Of a stretch of DNA of 8,788 nt, positions 1 to 5,522 are shown one piece after another. Source of the DNA: Deltaproteobacteria bacterium (GTDB taxonomy: Bacteria; JAUYMQ01); assembly GCA_030698575.1 (NCBI GenBank), contig JAUYMQ010000451.1, forward strand, positions 1-8,788, written 5' to 3'. The position numbers and the translations under genes were made by a program. Under the pieces are notes generated by a model. It did no database searches. It had not been told where the DNA came from and saw nothing but the letters and a program-made list of their open reading frames with translations. Positions within the stretch are counted from its first letter, which is position 1; each line of letters opens with the position of its first letter.

Positions 1-1209
1 GAGCCGATCTACCTCGACCACAACGCCACCACCCCCGTCGACGACCGGGTGTTAGAGGCTATGCGCCCCTACTTCTCCGAGAAGTTCGGGAACGCCGCGA
101 GCCGCACGCACCGCTTCGGCTGGGAGGCCGAGGAGGCGGTCGAGAATGCCCGCAAGCAGGTGGCCGACCTCATCGGCGCCGACAGCCCCAAGACCATCAT
201 CTTCACGAGCGGTGCCACCGAGAGCAACAACCTCGCCATCAAGGGGGTGCTGGCCGCTCAGAAGCGCGAGCGCGCGCACGTCATCACCGTGGCCACCGAG
301 CACAAGTGCGTGCTCGACTCTTGCGGCGAGATGGAAAAGCAGGGGCACGAGGTGACGGTGCTGGGCGTCGACAGCAACGGCCTGGTCGATCCCGAGGACA
401 TCCGGAAGGCGCTGCGCGAGAACACGGTGCTGGTCAGCATCATGTGGGCCAATAACGAGATCGGAACGATCCAGAACGTGGCGGAGATCGGGAGCATAGC
501 GCGCGAGCACGGCGTCCTGTTTCACTCCGACGCGGTGCAGGCGGTGGGAAAGATTCCGGTGGACGTGCGAGCGGTGGGTGTCGATCTATTGTCGATCTCG
601 GCGCACAAGATGTACGGCCCGAAGGGCGCCGGCGCGCTTTACATCGCGAGGCGACACCCGCCCGTCGCGCTGAAGCCGCTCTTTCACGGCGGCGGCCACG
701 AGCGCGGAAAGCGCTCGGGCACGCTGGCGGTGCCGAACATCGTGGGGCTCGGGAAGGCCTGCGAGGTCGCGGCCGGGGACCTCGCCGCTGAAGGCGCCCG
801 CCAGACCGCGCTGCGCGATCGGCTGTGCGAAAACATTCTTGGAAAACTCGACCACGTCGAGCTGAACGGCCACCCGACCGAGCGGCTTCCGAACAACCTG
901 AACCTCTCGTTCCGCTACATCGAGGCCGAGAACCTGGTGATGGGGATGCAGGACATCGCCGTCTCGACCGGCTCGGCCTGCACCTCTGGCAGCAACGAGC
1001 CCTCCTACGTGATCAAGGCCCTGGGCGGCGACGCCGACCGCGCCTACGCCTCCGTCCGCTTCGGCATCGGCCGCTCGACCACCGAGGCCGAGATCGACTT
1101 CGCCGCCGACACCGTCGTGAAGACCGTCCAGCGCCTCCGCGCCCTCTCGCCCCAGTTCGAAAAGCTCAAGAAAAAGGCCGCCGAGGCGGCGGCTGCAAGG
1201 AACGTCTAG
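1..1209 (+). CDS. iscS: Class I cysteine desulfurase (IscS/NifS type), 5'-truncated by the window edge
   Basis: PLP-dependent enzyme that takes sulfur from L-cysteine, leaving alanine, and passes it as a persulfide to Fe-S cluster scaffolds and other thio-acceptors in the cytoplasm. The frame is open from base 1 and already encodes the conserved N-terminal PIYLDHNATTPV, so only a few residues lie outside the window; a GTG at 49 would delete this motif and is not the start. Counting from base 1, visible motifs are TSGATESNN (69-77), His101, Asp177 and Gln180 (PLP contacts), the Schiff-base Lys203 in SAHK, RSGT, and the persulfide-forming Cys327 in TGSACTSGS. The loop sequence and spacing are those of class I (IscS/NifS), not SufS. 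At 402 residues it matches the family length. The tail is Lys/Ala rich. No iscU, iscR or nif gene lies within the window, so IscS versus NifS cannot be settled. Confidence 0.95.
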   Translation, partial: EPIYLDHNATTPVDDRVLEAMRPYFSEKFGNAASRTHRFGWEAEEAVENARKQVADLIGADSPKTIIFTSGATESNNLAIKGVLAAQKRERAHVITVATEHKCVLDSCGEMEKQGHEVTVLGVDSNGLVDPEDIRKALRENTVLVSIMWANNEIGTIQNVAEIGSIAREHGVLFHSDAVQAVGKIPVDVRAVGVDLLSISAHKMYGPKGAGALYIARRHPPVALKPLFHGGGHERGKRSGTLAVPNIVGLGKACEVAAGDLAAEGARQTALRDRLCENILGKLDHVELNGHPTERLPNNLNLSFRYIEAENLVMGMQDIAVSTGSACTSGSNEPSYVIKALGGDADRAYASVRFGIGRSTTEAEIDFAADTVVKTVQRLRALSPQFEKLKKKAAEAAAARNV

Positions 1210-1301
1210 ATTCGCGGGGTTCCGTTCGGCTCATATGCGATCGATCTTTGACCTTCTGGCACTTCTTCCCGCGGCCTTGGCAGAGGATGGCAAGCGGCCA
1301 T

Positions 1302-1703
1302 CTATACCTGCCGCTCCGCCATTTGTCGTCTTCTTCGGACAGATAGAACGATGGCGGCGCCGATCAGGAATGCCCAGCACAGCAAGATGAAGGACAGGCG
1401 GGAAAATACCGCGGAGAACTGGGCCCTGGCCCAGCTCTCGATGAGGGCATTATCGGCGGCGATCTCCGCATAGGTCGGGTTGAAGGAGCATCCGCGGACG
1501 TTAACGCCAAAGAAAGCCATGAAGGCGATGAGCATCAGTGTCGGGTACAGAAGCCGGTGAAAGAGGCTCAGCAGACGGCTGGGTGCGAGTGCCGCGACCA
1601 CCTCCGAAAGGCTTACCCGGAGCCACAGATAGCTGACAGTCGCAACGAGAAACGTTACGACGATGCCGGTGTAGTAAACCGTTTTTAGGAATGCGTCATC
1701 CAT
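1302..1703 (-). CDS. Small three-helix membrane protein, function unknown (paralogue A)
   Basis: 133-residue protein of unknown family. Three hydrophobic helices are visible at about residues 8-28, 50-68 and 102-122, followed by a basic tail (RRRRQ), which suggests a cytoplasmic C-terminus by the positive-inside rule. A polar loop of about 35 residues with one Cys (Cys72) separates helices 2 and 3. The ATG overlaps the end of the upstream membrane gene by 8 bp and has no clear Shine-Dalgarno sequence, so translation is probably coupled to that gene. Layout and several residues (a WLR at the end of helix 1, Arg50 before helix 2) match its neighbour, suggesting an old tandem duplication. It is the last gene of the minus-strand unit and ends tail to tail with the cysteine desulfurase, 92 bp away. 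No enzymatic motif is visible. Confidence 0.72.
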   Translation of the reverse strand: MDDAFLKTVYYTGIVVTFLVATVSYLWLRVSLSEVVAALAPSRLLSLFHRLLYPTLMLIAFMAFFGVNVRGCSFNPTYAEIAADNALIESWARAQFSAVFSRLSFILLCWAFLIGAAIVLSVRRRRQMAERQV

Positions 1704-2055
1704 CGCGGCGGTGCCTCAGCGCACCGACGAGGAGTGTGGCAAGGACCAGGAACCCGAACAGGTAAACAGATAGATTCTCGAGCGTCTCCGAAAATCCATA
1801 GGTGAACTTCCAGACGTACTCCAGGAAGGGGGAATCTGGTTTGAGGTCGAACTGGACTTCGAGGGCGGCGCTGAGCGCTGTGAAGAGAAGCACGAGAAAC
1901 AGCACTCGGGTGAAGAATGTTGATGCGGCGTCCAGCCCCACGGCTTGATCGATCACATCGTGGACGATGCCGCGGAGCCAATAGTAGATCGAAAGAGCGA
2001 GAATGGCGGCGGTGGCCCACAGAAGGATAGCCCCCATGAAGTTTGGCTGAGACAT
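1696..2055 (-). CDS. Small three-helix membrane protein, function unknown (paralogue B)
   Basis: 119-residue protein with three predicted membrane helices at about 8-27, 49-65 and 94-113 and a basic C-terminus (RHRR). An acidic/aromatic loop of about 28 residues joins helices 2 and 3. The start is well supported: the message strand reads AGGGAGGGGTGAAGC immediately before the ATG, a strong ribosome binding site about 8 nt away. It begins 3 bp after the stop of the three-cysteine protein gene, and its end overlaps the next membrane gene by 8 bp, so the three are almost certainly one transcript. It shares topology and scattered residues with the downstream gene. I do not recognise the family; size and helix count would suit a small integral-membrane partner subunit, but nothing in the sequence proves that. 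Confidence 0.74.
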   Translation of the reverse strand: MSQPNFMGAILLWATAAILALSIYYWLRGIVHDVIDQAVGLDAASTFFTRVLFLVLLFTALSAALEVQFDLKPDSPFLEYVWKFTYGFSETLENLSVYLFGFLVLATLLVGALRHRRDG

Positions 2056-2058
2056 GCT

Positions 2059-2418
2059 TCACCCCTCCCTTGAGTTGAGCTGCTTCCGATGCGCCTGCAC
2101 CAGATCCTCCACGCTCTCCCCATCGAGACGCATGGCCACGCGGCACCAGGTGCGGCCGGGCTCCGATTGGGAGTCGAGCACCACGAACTGCCCTCCGGCG
2201 CGGCGAAGCACCTCGCGATCGAACTCCATCATCCGATAGCAGGCGTCAACATCGCCCGTGCCCCGAAGCGGACAGGGGGTGTGGATCTGGGCGTAAACCG
2301 TGTTGCCCTCGACTTTCTCGATGGGCACCTGCTTCTTCGCCGGAAAGGCCCGCTGCCACGATGCGCCCAGTTCCTCGACCGACCCCGCTCGGCGAATGCC
2401 CTTCGTGCGCACAGTCAT
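2059..2418 (-). CDS. Small three-cysteine protein, function unknown; probably the 3' part of a longer frameshifted gene
   Basis: The intact reading frame gives a 119-residue soluble protein. Cysteines fall at residues 49 (HTPCPL), 60 (DACY) and 92 (TWCRV). The spacing Cys-Pro, about 10 residues, Cys, about 30 residues, then a late Cys in a beta-strand-like segment loosely recalls small ligand- or metal-sensing domains such as V4R/MetOD1-like output domains. That is a pattern impression only, not a family call. The ATG at 2418 has no good ribosome binding site. The frame stays open upstream and, after one added base in a run of five Gs (plus strand, 2464-2468), joins an upstream start at 2537 to give a coherent 159-residue protein. 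The gene lies between the hydrolase and the two membrane genes in one minus-strand unit, ending 3 bp before the next ATG. Confidence 0.6.
   Translation of the reverse strand: MTVRTKGIRRAGSVEELGASWQRAFPAKKQVPIEKVEGNTVYAQIHTPCPLRGTGDVDACYRMMEFDREVLRRAGGQFVVLDSQSEPGRTWCRVAMRLDGESVEDLVQAHRKQLNSREG
2062..2070 (-). promoter_or_regulatory. Strong ribosome binding site for the membrane gene starting at 2055
   Basis: The message strand reads AGGGAGGGG, with the GGAGG core about 8 nt before the ATG. It lies inside the last codons of the upstream gene, which fits translation of a polycistronic message. Confidence 0.6.
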
Positions 2419-2456
2419 GCGCGCCAGGCCCCGGGTGAGGAAGTTCGAAACGGACG

Positions 2457-2537
2457 TCAGCGCGGGGGCCGCCGCGCGAAGAACGCCAGCGTACCCAGCA
2501 CGGCCTGCATGCCCGCCTTGATGAAGCGTTTGCTCAT
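2457..2537 (-). pseudogene. Likely detached 5' end of the three-cysteine protein gene (apparent frameshift)
   Basis: A short ATG frame starting 35 bp after the hydrolase stop encodes 26 residues beginning MSKRFIKAG and ends in TGA. Its start has only a weak G-rich leader. The product is basic and then hydrophobic/amphipathic (AVLGTLAFFARR). Moving by one base at the C-run GGCCCCCGC (message strand; plus-strand Gs 2464-2468) continues into ALTSVSNFLTRGLARMTV, which runs straight into the start of the downstream frame. The total from 2537 to 2059 is 479 bases, exactly one short of a whole number of codons. A sequencing or assembly error in the homopolymer, a real inactivating indel, or programmed frameshifting could each explain this. 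The alternative, an unrelated 26-residue peptide, seems less likely. Confidence 0.5.
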
Positions 2538-2572
2538 CGGAACCCCGGCAGGGATCGCGCCAGCCGATCCCG

Positions 2573-3520
2573 TCACCCGTCGGACGCCTTCGCCCCGGCC
2601 GCCTCGATCCCCTCTCTGAAGCGCAGGTAGTCCCGCGCCGAATCGCCCGGCGCCTCGACCATCGGTATGTGGCCCATGTCGTCTATCAGGAGCACATCCG
2701 CGTTCGGCATGAGGGCCTTGACCGCATCGGCCCCTTTGGGGTTCAGCGCGCGGTCCTGCTTCCCCCAGACCACCAGCGCGGGCGTGTCGAGCCGCGTGAC
2801 AATGCTCTCGATCCGGGGTCCATCGACTATCTGATCGAAGATGCGGCTGTGAAGGTCATAGTCTGCAATGCCGCGCTCGGCCAGCACGTATTTGACCGAG
2901 TGAGGGACCCACGGGTGGCGGAACATGACGAAGCGTTCCGTCCTCGCGAAATCCTCGTGGGACCGCATGAGAAGAAAGTTCTCGCCCGTTTCCTTTATGC
3001 GCCGGGTCAGCTCCGAATCGAAAGCCGCTTCCGTGCCCGCGGGCGCCAGCAGCCAGAGGCTCGCTACCTCGTCCGGGTACTTGGCGGCATAAGCCATGGC
3101 GATCCCGCCGCCCATCGAGTTGCCGCCGAGATGCATGCGCGTGATCCCGAGCTGCCGGGCAAAGGCGCGCACGCGCTCGATCTGCTCGTCGATCGTATAG
3201 GTCACGTTATCGGGCCGGCTGCTCTCGCCGAAGCCGGGGAGATCGGGGATGATCACGTGATAGCGGCCGGTTAGCTTGGCCGAGACGCGCGTGAAATGAT
3301 CCTTGTCGCCGCCGAAGCCGTGGATGAGCATGAGCGGCTCACCCTTGCCGCCTTCCAGGTAGGCGATCTCGAAGCCGGGGATCGCGGTCTTCTTCGCGGT
3401 CAGGCCGCACCGCATGCGCTCCAGGGTGAGCCCGATGCGCGCGGCCGGGTAGGGCGCCAGATAGTCGAAGGCCACGAGGATCAGAACGATGACAACGAGC
3501 GCGATGAGATAGGGGGTCAT
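2573..3520 (-). CDS. Alpha/beta-fold hydrolase with N-terminal membrane anchor (lipase/esterase-like)
   Basis: 315-residue serine hydrolase. Residues 3-18 form a strongly hydrophobic helix without an obvious cleavage site or lipobox, so it is probably a membrane anchor. The catalytic domain shows the oxyanion-hole motif HGFGG (67-71), DLPGFGESS (93-101), the nucleophile elbow GNSMGG with Ser135, the acid in WGKQDRALNP (Asp256) and the base in DDMGH (His284). The triad is therefore complete and the length is normal for the family. The arrangement resembles membrane-associated lipase/esterase-like hydrolases; substrate is not predictable, and C-C bond hydrolases share the fold. The start at 3520 is chosen over a TTG at 3541 because AGGAGA lies 7 nt before this ATG, and the TTG would place that site within the coding sequence. 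It is the first gene of the four-gene minus-strand unit; the leader carries a dispersed repeat. Confidence 0.9.
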   Translation of the reverse strand: MTPYLIALVVIVLILVAFDYLAPYPAARIGLTLERMRCGLTAKKTAIPGFEIAYLEGGKGEPLMLIHGFGGDKDHFTRVSAKLTGRYHVIIPDLPGFGESSRPDNVTYTIDEQIERVRAFARQLGITRMHLGGNSMGGGIAMAYAAKYPDEVASLWLLAPAGTEAAFDSELTRRIKETGENFLLMRSHEDFARTERFVMFRHPWVPHSVKYVLAERGIADYDLHSRIFDQIVDGPRIESIVTRLDTPALVVWGKQDRALNPKGADAVKALMPNADVLLIDDMGHIPMVEAPGDSARDYLRFREGIEAAGAKASDG

Positions 3521-3527
3521 ACTCAAA

Positions 3528-3533
3528 TCTCCT
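3528..3533 (-). promoter_or_regulatory. Ribosome binding site fixing the hydrolase start at 3520
   Basis: AGGAGA on the message strand, 7 nt before the ATG. This is what decides against the longer TTG start at 3541. Confidence 0.7.
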
Positions 3534-3557
3534 GTGAACAAACGAGGACGAGTGCGA

Positions 3558-3637
3558 GGGGGATTGCTTCGTCGGGCCTAAAGACCTTCTCGGCCCGCGC
3601 TTCGCGCGGGACCTCGGGCGGCCCTCCTCGCAATGAC
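3558..3637 (-). repeat. Dispersed GTCATTGCGAGGAG-type repeat, copy 1, expanded by 49 nt
   Basis: Read on the minus strand, this copy begins GTCATTGCGAGGAG and ends CGACGAAGCAATCCCC, the same ends as the compact copy at 3698-3732. Here 49 nt (3575-3623) replace the 5-nt CGAAG centre. The insert holds a perfect 7-bp GC stem with a 3-nt loop (CCCGCGC at 3594-3600, GCGCGGG at 3604-3610), so it would fold strongly in RNA or single-stranded DNA. The element lies in the leader of the hydrolase gene, ending 38 bp from its ATG. The ends match a short repeat scattered through many bacterial genomes, known for spurious peptides such as SLRGAKRRSNPL. It carries no gene. Confidence 0.75.
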
Positions 3638-3672
3638 ATGCGGTGGGGGGTGCCTTGCGCGGGACCTCGGGC
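3604..3672 (+). repeat. 16-bp direct repeat pair (3604-3619 and 3657-3672)
   Basis: GCGCGGGACCTCGGGC occurs twice with exact identity, 53 bp apart. The first copy is within the 49-nt insertion of repeat copy 1 and the second lies between the two repeat copies. This suggests local duplication during growth of the repeat cluster. Confidence 0.75.
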
Positions 3673-3697
3673 CTCGCAAAGGGTACATTTTGCGCGT

Positions 3698-3732
3698 GTC
3701 ATTGCGAGGAGCGAAGCGACGAAGCAATCCCC
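3698..3732 (+). repeat. Dispersed GTCATTGCGAGGAG-type repeat, copy 2 (compact form)
   Basis: 35-nt compact element consisting of GTCATTGCGAGGAG, then CGAAG, then CGACGAAGCAATCCCC. It is inverted relative to copy 1 and 60 bp from it. Short terminal complementarity (ATTGC/GCAAT) is visible. Translations such as SLRGAKRRSNPL and HCEERSDEAIP arise from this element in two frames and are a known annotation artefact, so no gene is called. Confidence 0.85.
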
Positions 3733-3836
3733 TGCGATCTCGGCATAGCTGGCACCGGCCCGGGCGCGTCCCATATTATATTTCTTTCGGGCTTGAAAGA
3801 GAAACCTGGCGCCCCATCCCGGGAGAAAGCCCCGCT

Positions 3837-3865
3837 TTGATAGGGCCGCGAGCCGGTGCTAAGAT
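3837..3865 (+). promoter_or_regulatory. Sigma70-like promoter for the acyl-CoA dehydrogenase gene
   Basis: TTGATA at 3837-3842 (five of six to the -35 consensus) and TAAGAT at 3860-3865 (four of six to the -10 consensus) are separated by exactly 17 bp. Transcription would start near 3872, giving a leader of about 38 nt to the GTG at 3910. The rest of the 389-bp gap 3521-3909 holds the repeat cluster (3558-3732) and an AT-rich patch at 3772-3783 without a matching -35. I see no small gene in it. Confidence 0.5.
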
Positions 3866-3899
3866 TGGGCGGACAACAGGCAGCGAACACCCCCGGAAC

Positions 3900-3903
3900 G
3901 AGG
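3900..3903 (+). promoter_or_regulatory. Ribosome binding site supporting a GTG start at 3910
   Basis: GAGG lies 6 nt before the GTG at 3910. The ATG at 3928 has only a weak GATCGAG leader. An in-frame GTG at 3856 lies within the predicted promoter spacer and cannot be the start if that promoter is used. Confidence 0.5.
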
Positions 3904-3909
3904 CCAACC

Positions 3910-5061
3910 GTGACGATTCCGATCGAGATGTTCAACGAAGAGCACGAACTTTTCAGGGCGCAGTGCCGGCGCTTCATCGAATCAGAGCTGGCGCCCAACG
4001 CCGACGCGTGGGAGACCGCCAAGGACTTCCCCGACGAGGTTTTCCGCAAGGTGGGCGCGGCGGGCTTCTTCGGCATCCGCGTGCCCGAGCAGTACGGCGG
4101 CGCGGGGGGCGATCACCTCATGGCCTCGGTCTGGATCGAGGAGTGCTCGCGGGCCGGCTCGGGCGGCGTGGTCGCGGGCATCAACATGCACGGGCTCATC
4201 ATCCTGCCGGCCCTCGCGCAGCTCGCCAATGAAGAGCAGAAGCAGCGCTTTCTCGTGCCCGGCGTGCGCGGCGAGAAGATCGGCGCCCTGGGGCTCACCG
4301 AACCCGGCGTGGGCTCCGATCTGTTCAACTGCGCCAGCATCGCAAAGCGCGACGGCGACGACTGGGTGCTGAACGGCGCCAAGATGTTCATCACCAACGG
4401 CTGCCGCGCCGACTTCGTGCTGGTGCTCTGCAAGACCCGTCCCGAGGACGGGCACGGCGGCTTCTCGACGCTCATTGTCGAGAAGGGGATGAAGGGCTTC
4501 GACCAGGGCAAGCGCCTCGAAAAACTCGGCTGGCACGCGAGCGATACCGCCGAGCTGGTCTTCGACAACGTCCGTGTGCCGTCGGCGAACCTGATGGGCC
4601 AGGAAGGGCAGGGCTTCTACAACGCGATGGCCAACCTCGAGTGGGAGCGTCTCATGATGGCGCTCGGCTCCATCGCGGCCTCGCAGCTCGTCTGGGATCG
4701 CACAATGGAGTACGTGCAAACGCGCCAGGCCTTCGGCCGCCCCATCGGCCGCTTCCAGGTGAATCGCCACAAGATGGTCGACATGGCGACCGGGATCGAG
4801 GCCGCGCGGCAGCTCAACTATCATTGCCTGCGGCTGCTCCTGGCCGGGCGGCCGTGTCTCAAGGAAGTGAGCATGGCGAAGATTTTCGCCTGCGAGGTGA
4901 CCGATAGTGTGGCAACGACGTGCCTGCAACTCCACGGCGGGTACGGCTACATGAAGGAGTACAAGGTCGAGCGGTTTTTCCGTGACGCGCGGCTCAACAC
5001 CATCGGCGGCGGGACCACGGAGATCATGAAGGAGATCATCGGGAAGCTGATCGGGCTCTGA
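3910..5061 (+). CDS. Acyl-CoA dehydrogenase, long-chain/isovaleryl type by catalytic-residue position
   Basis: 383-residue FAD enzyme that introduces an alpha,beta double bond into an acyl-CoA and passes electrons to electron-transfer flavoprotein, in fatty-acid or branched-chain amino-acid oxidation. The helical N-terminal domain (about 1-120) is followed by the signature LGLTEPGVGSD (127-137), a beta domain, and a C-terminal helical domain with the second signature (340-361, LHGGYGYMKEYKVERFF). The position that holds the catalytic Glu in medium-chain enzymes is Gly367 here (IGGGTTEIMKE). A glutamate at 246 (WERLMMA, helix G) instead aligns with the catalytic Glu of isovaleryl-CoA and long-chain acyl-CoA dehydrogenases. 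Start chosen: GTG at 3910, from its ribosome binding site and promoter; ATG at 3928 is the alternative and loses six non-conserved residues. Substrate chain length is not predictable. The 3' end overlaps the converging gene by 26 bp. Confidence 0.95.
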   Translation: MTIPIEMFNEEHELFRAQCRRFIESELAPNADAWETAKDFPDEVFRKVGAAGFFGIRVPEQYGGAGGDHLMASVWIEECSRAGSGGVVAGINMHGLIILPALAQLANEEQKQRFLVPGVRGEKIGALGLTEPGVGSDLFNCASIAKRDGDDWVLNGAKMFITNGCRADFVLVLCKTRPEDGHGGFSTLIVEKGMKGFDQGKRLEKLGWHASDTAELVFDNVRVPSANLMGQEGQGFYNAMANLEWERLMMALGSIAASQLVWDRTMEYVQTRQAFGRPIGRFQVNRHKMVDMATGIEAARQLNYHCLRLLLAGRPCLKEVSMAKIFACEVTDSVATTCLQLHGGYGYMKEYKVERFFRDARLNTIGGGTTEIMKEIIGKLIGL

Positions 5062-5521
5062 CCGGAAGCCAGCGGGGCACGCGCGCGCGGTAGAGATCGT
5101 AGGCATCGCCGAAGGCTCGCCGCAGCCGAGGCTCTTCGACCCCGACCACGAACAGGTGCATCACGATCGCCAGCCCCACCCCATACATCCCCAGAGCCGC
5201 CGAGCGCCAGACCAGCGCCTCGCCCGCGACCATCATCAGGATGCCCAGGTAGAAGGGATTGCGCGCGCGACCGTAGGGGCCCTGCAGGAGCAGGCGCCGC
5301 GGTGTAGCGAAAGGGTGGAGCGCCGTTTCGCCGAAGCGCACGAAGCGCGTGGCGGCGGTCACGCAGATCAGGGCGCCGAGAAGCCCGACTGCCATGCCCG
5401 CCAACCCCGTCACCGAGAGCAAACATGCCCGCGGGCCACAGCCTGCAATCCAGCCGGGGATCGCGCCCGCGAGCAGGAACGCGACGAGAACGGGCGGGCC
5501 AAAAAAGCGAACGCTCACCAT
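5036..5521 (-). CDS. Isoprenylcysteine carboxyl methyltransferase-like membrane protein (ICMT/PEMT fold)
   Basis: 161-residue integral membrane protein with about four hydrophobic segments (near 6-26, 33-58, 89-105 and 108-128). The C-terminal half carries the family pattern: GPYGRARNPFYLG (81-93) and EEPRLRRAFGDAY (129-141) with a following VPRWLP. In characterised relatives these regions form the S-adenosylmethionine site at the membrane face. Bacteria rarely have prenylated CAAX proteins, so the substrate is unknown; lipid or small-molecule methylation are options. The ATG comes one base after the TAA of the glutamate dehydrogenase gene (TAAAATG), with only a distant AAGGG upstream, which implies cotranscription and coupled translation. 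Its last 26 bp overlap the converging acyl-CoA dehydrogenase gene. Confidence 0.85.
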   Translation of the reverse strand: MVSVRFFGPPVLVAFLLAGAIPGWIAGCGPRACLLSVTGLAGMAVGLLGALICVTAATRFVRFGETALHPFATPRRLLLQGPYGRARNPFYLGILMMVAGEALVWRSAALGMYGVGLAIVMHLFVVGVEEPRLRRAFGDAYDLYRARVPRWLPVRARSASR

Positions 5522-5522
5522 T

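Noticed and set aside
49-51. GTG at 49 as the start of the cysteine desulfurase
   Set aside because: The frame is open to base 1 and encodes the conserved PIYLDHNATTPV before this codon, so the true start is upstream of the window.
1270-1301. Possible terminator hairpin between the converging genes at 1209 and 1302
   Set aside because: Only short imperfect pairing (CTTG/CAAG with mismatches) and no T-run on either strand; too weak to call.
3558-3732. Inverted repeats as a CRISPR array or insertion-sequence ends
   Set aside because: Only two copies in opposite orientation, no regular spacers, and no transposase gene between or beside them.
3523-3774. Open frames on both strands between 3523 and 3840
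   Set aside because: They translate the dispersed repeat (SLRGAKRRSNPL, HCEERSDEAIP and reverse forms), a well-known annotation artefact, and have no good ribosome binding site.
3774-3782. AT-rich TATTATATT patch as a -10 promoter element
   Set aside because: No acceptable -35 hexamer lies 16-19 bp upstream, and a better promoter is present at 3837-3865.
3982-5106. 374-codon open frame on the minus strand across the acyl-CoA dehydrogenase
   Set aside because: It is antisense to a clear enzyme gene. Long open antisense frames are expected from GC-rich third codon positions, and the translation shows no family motif.
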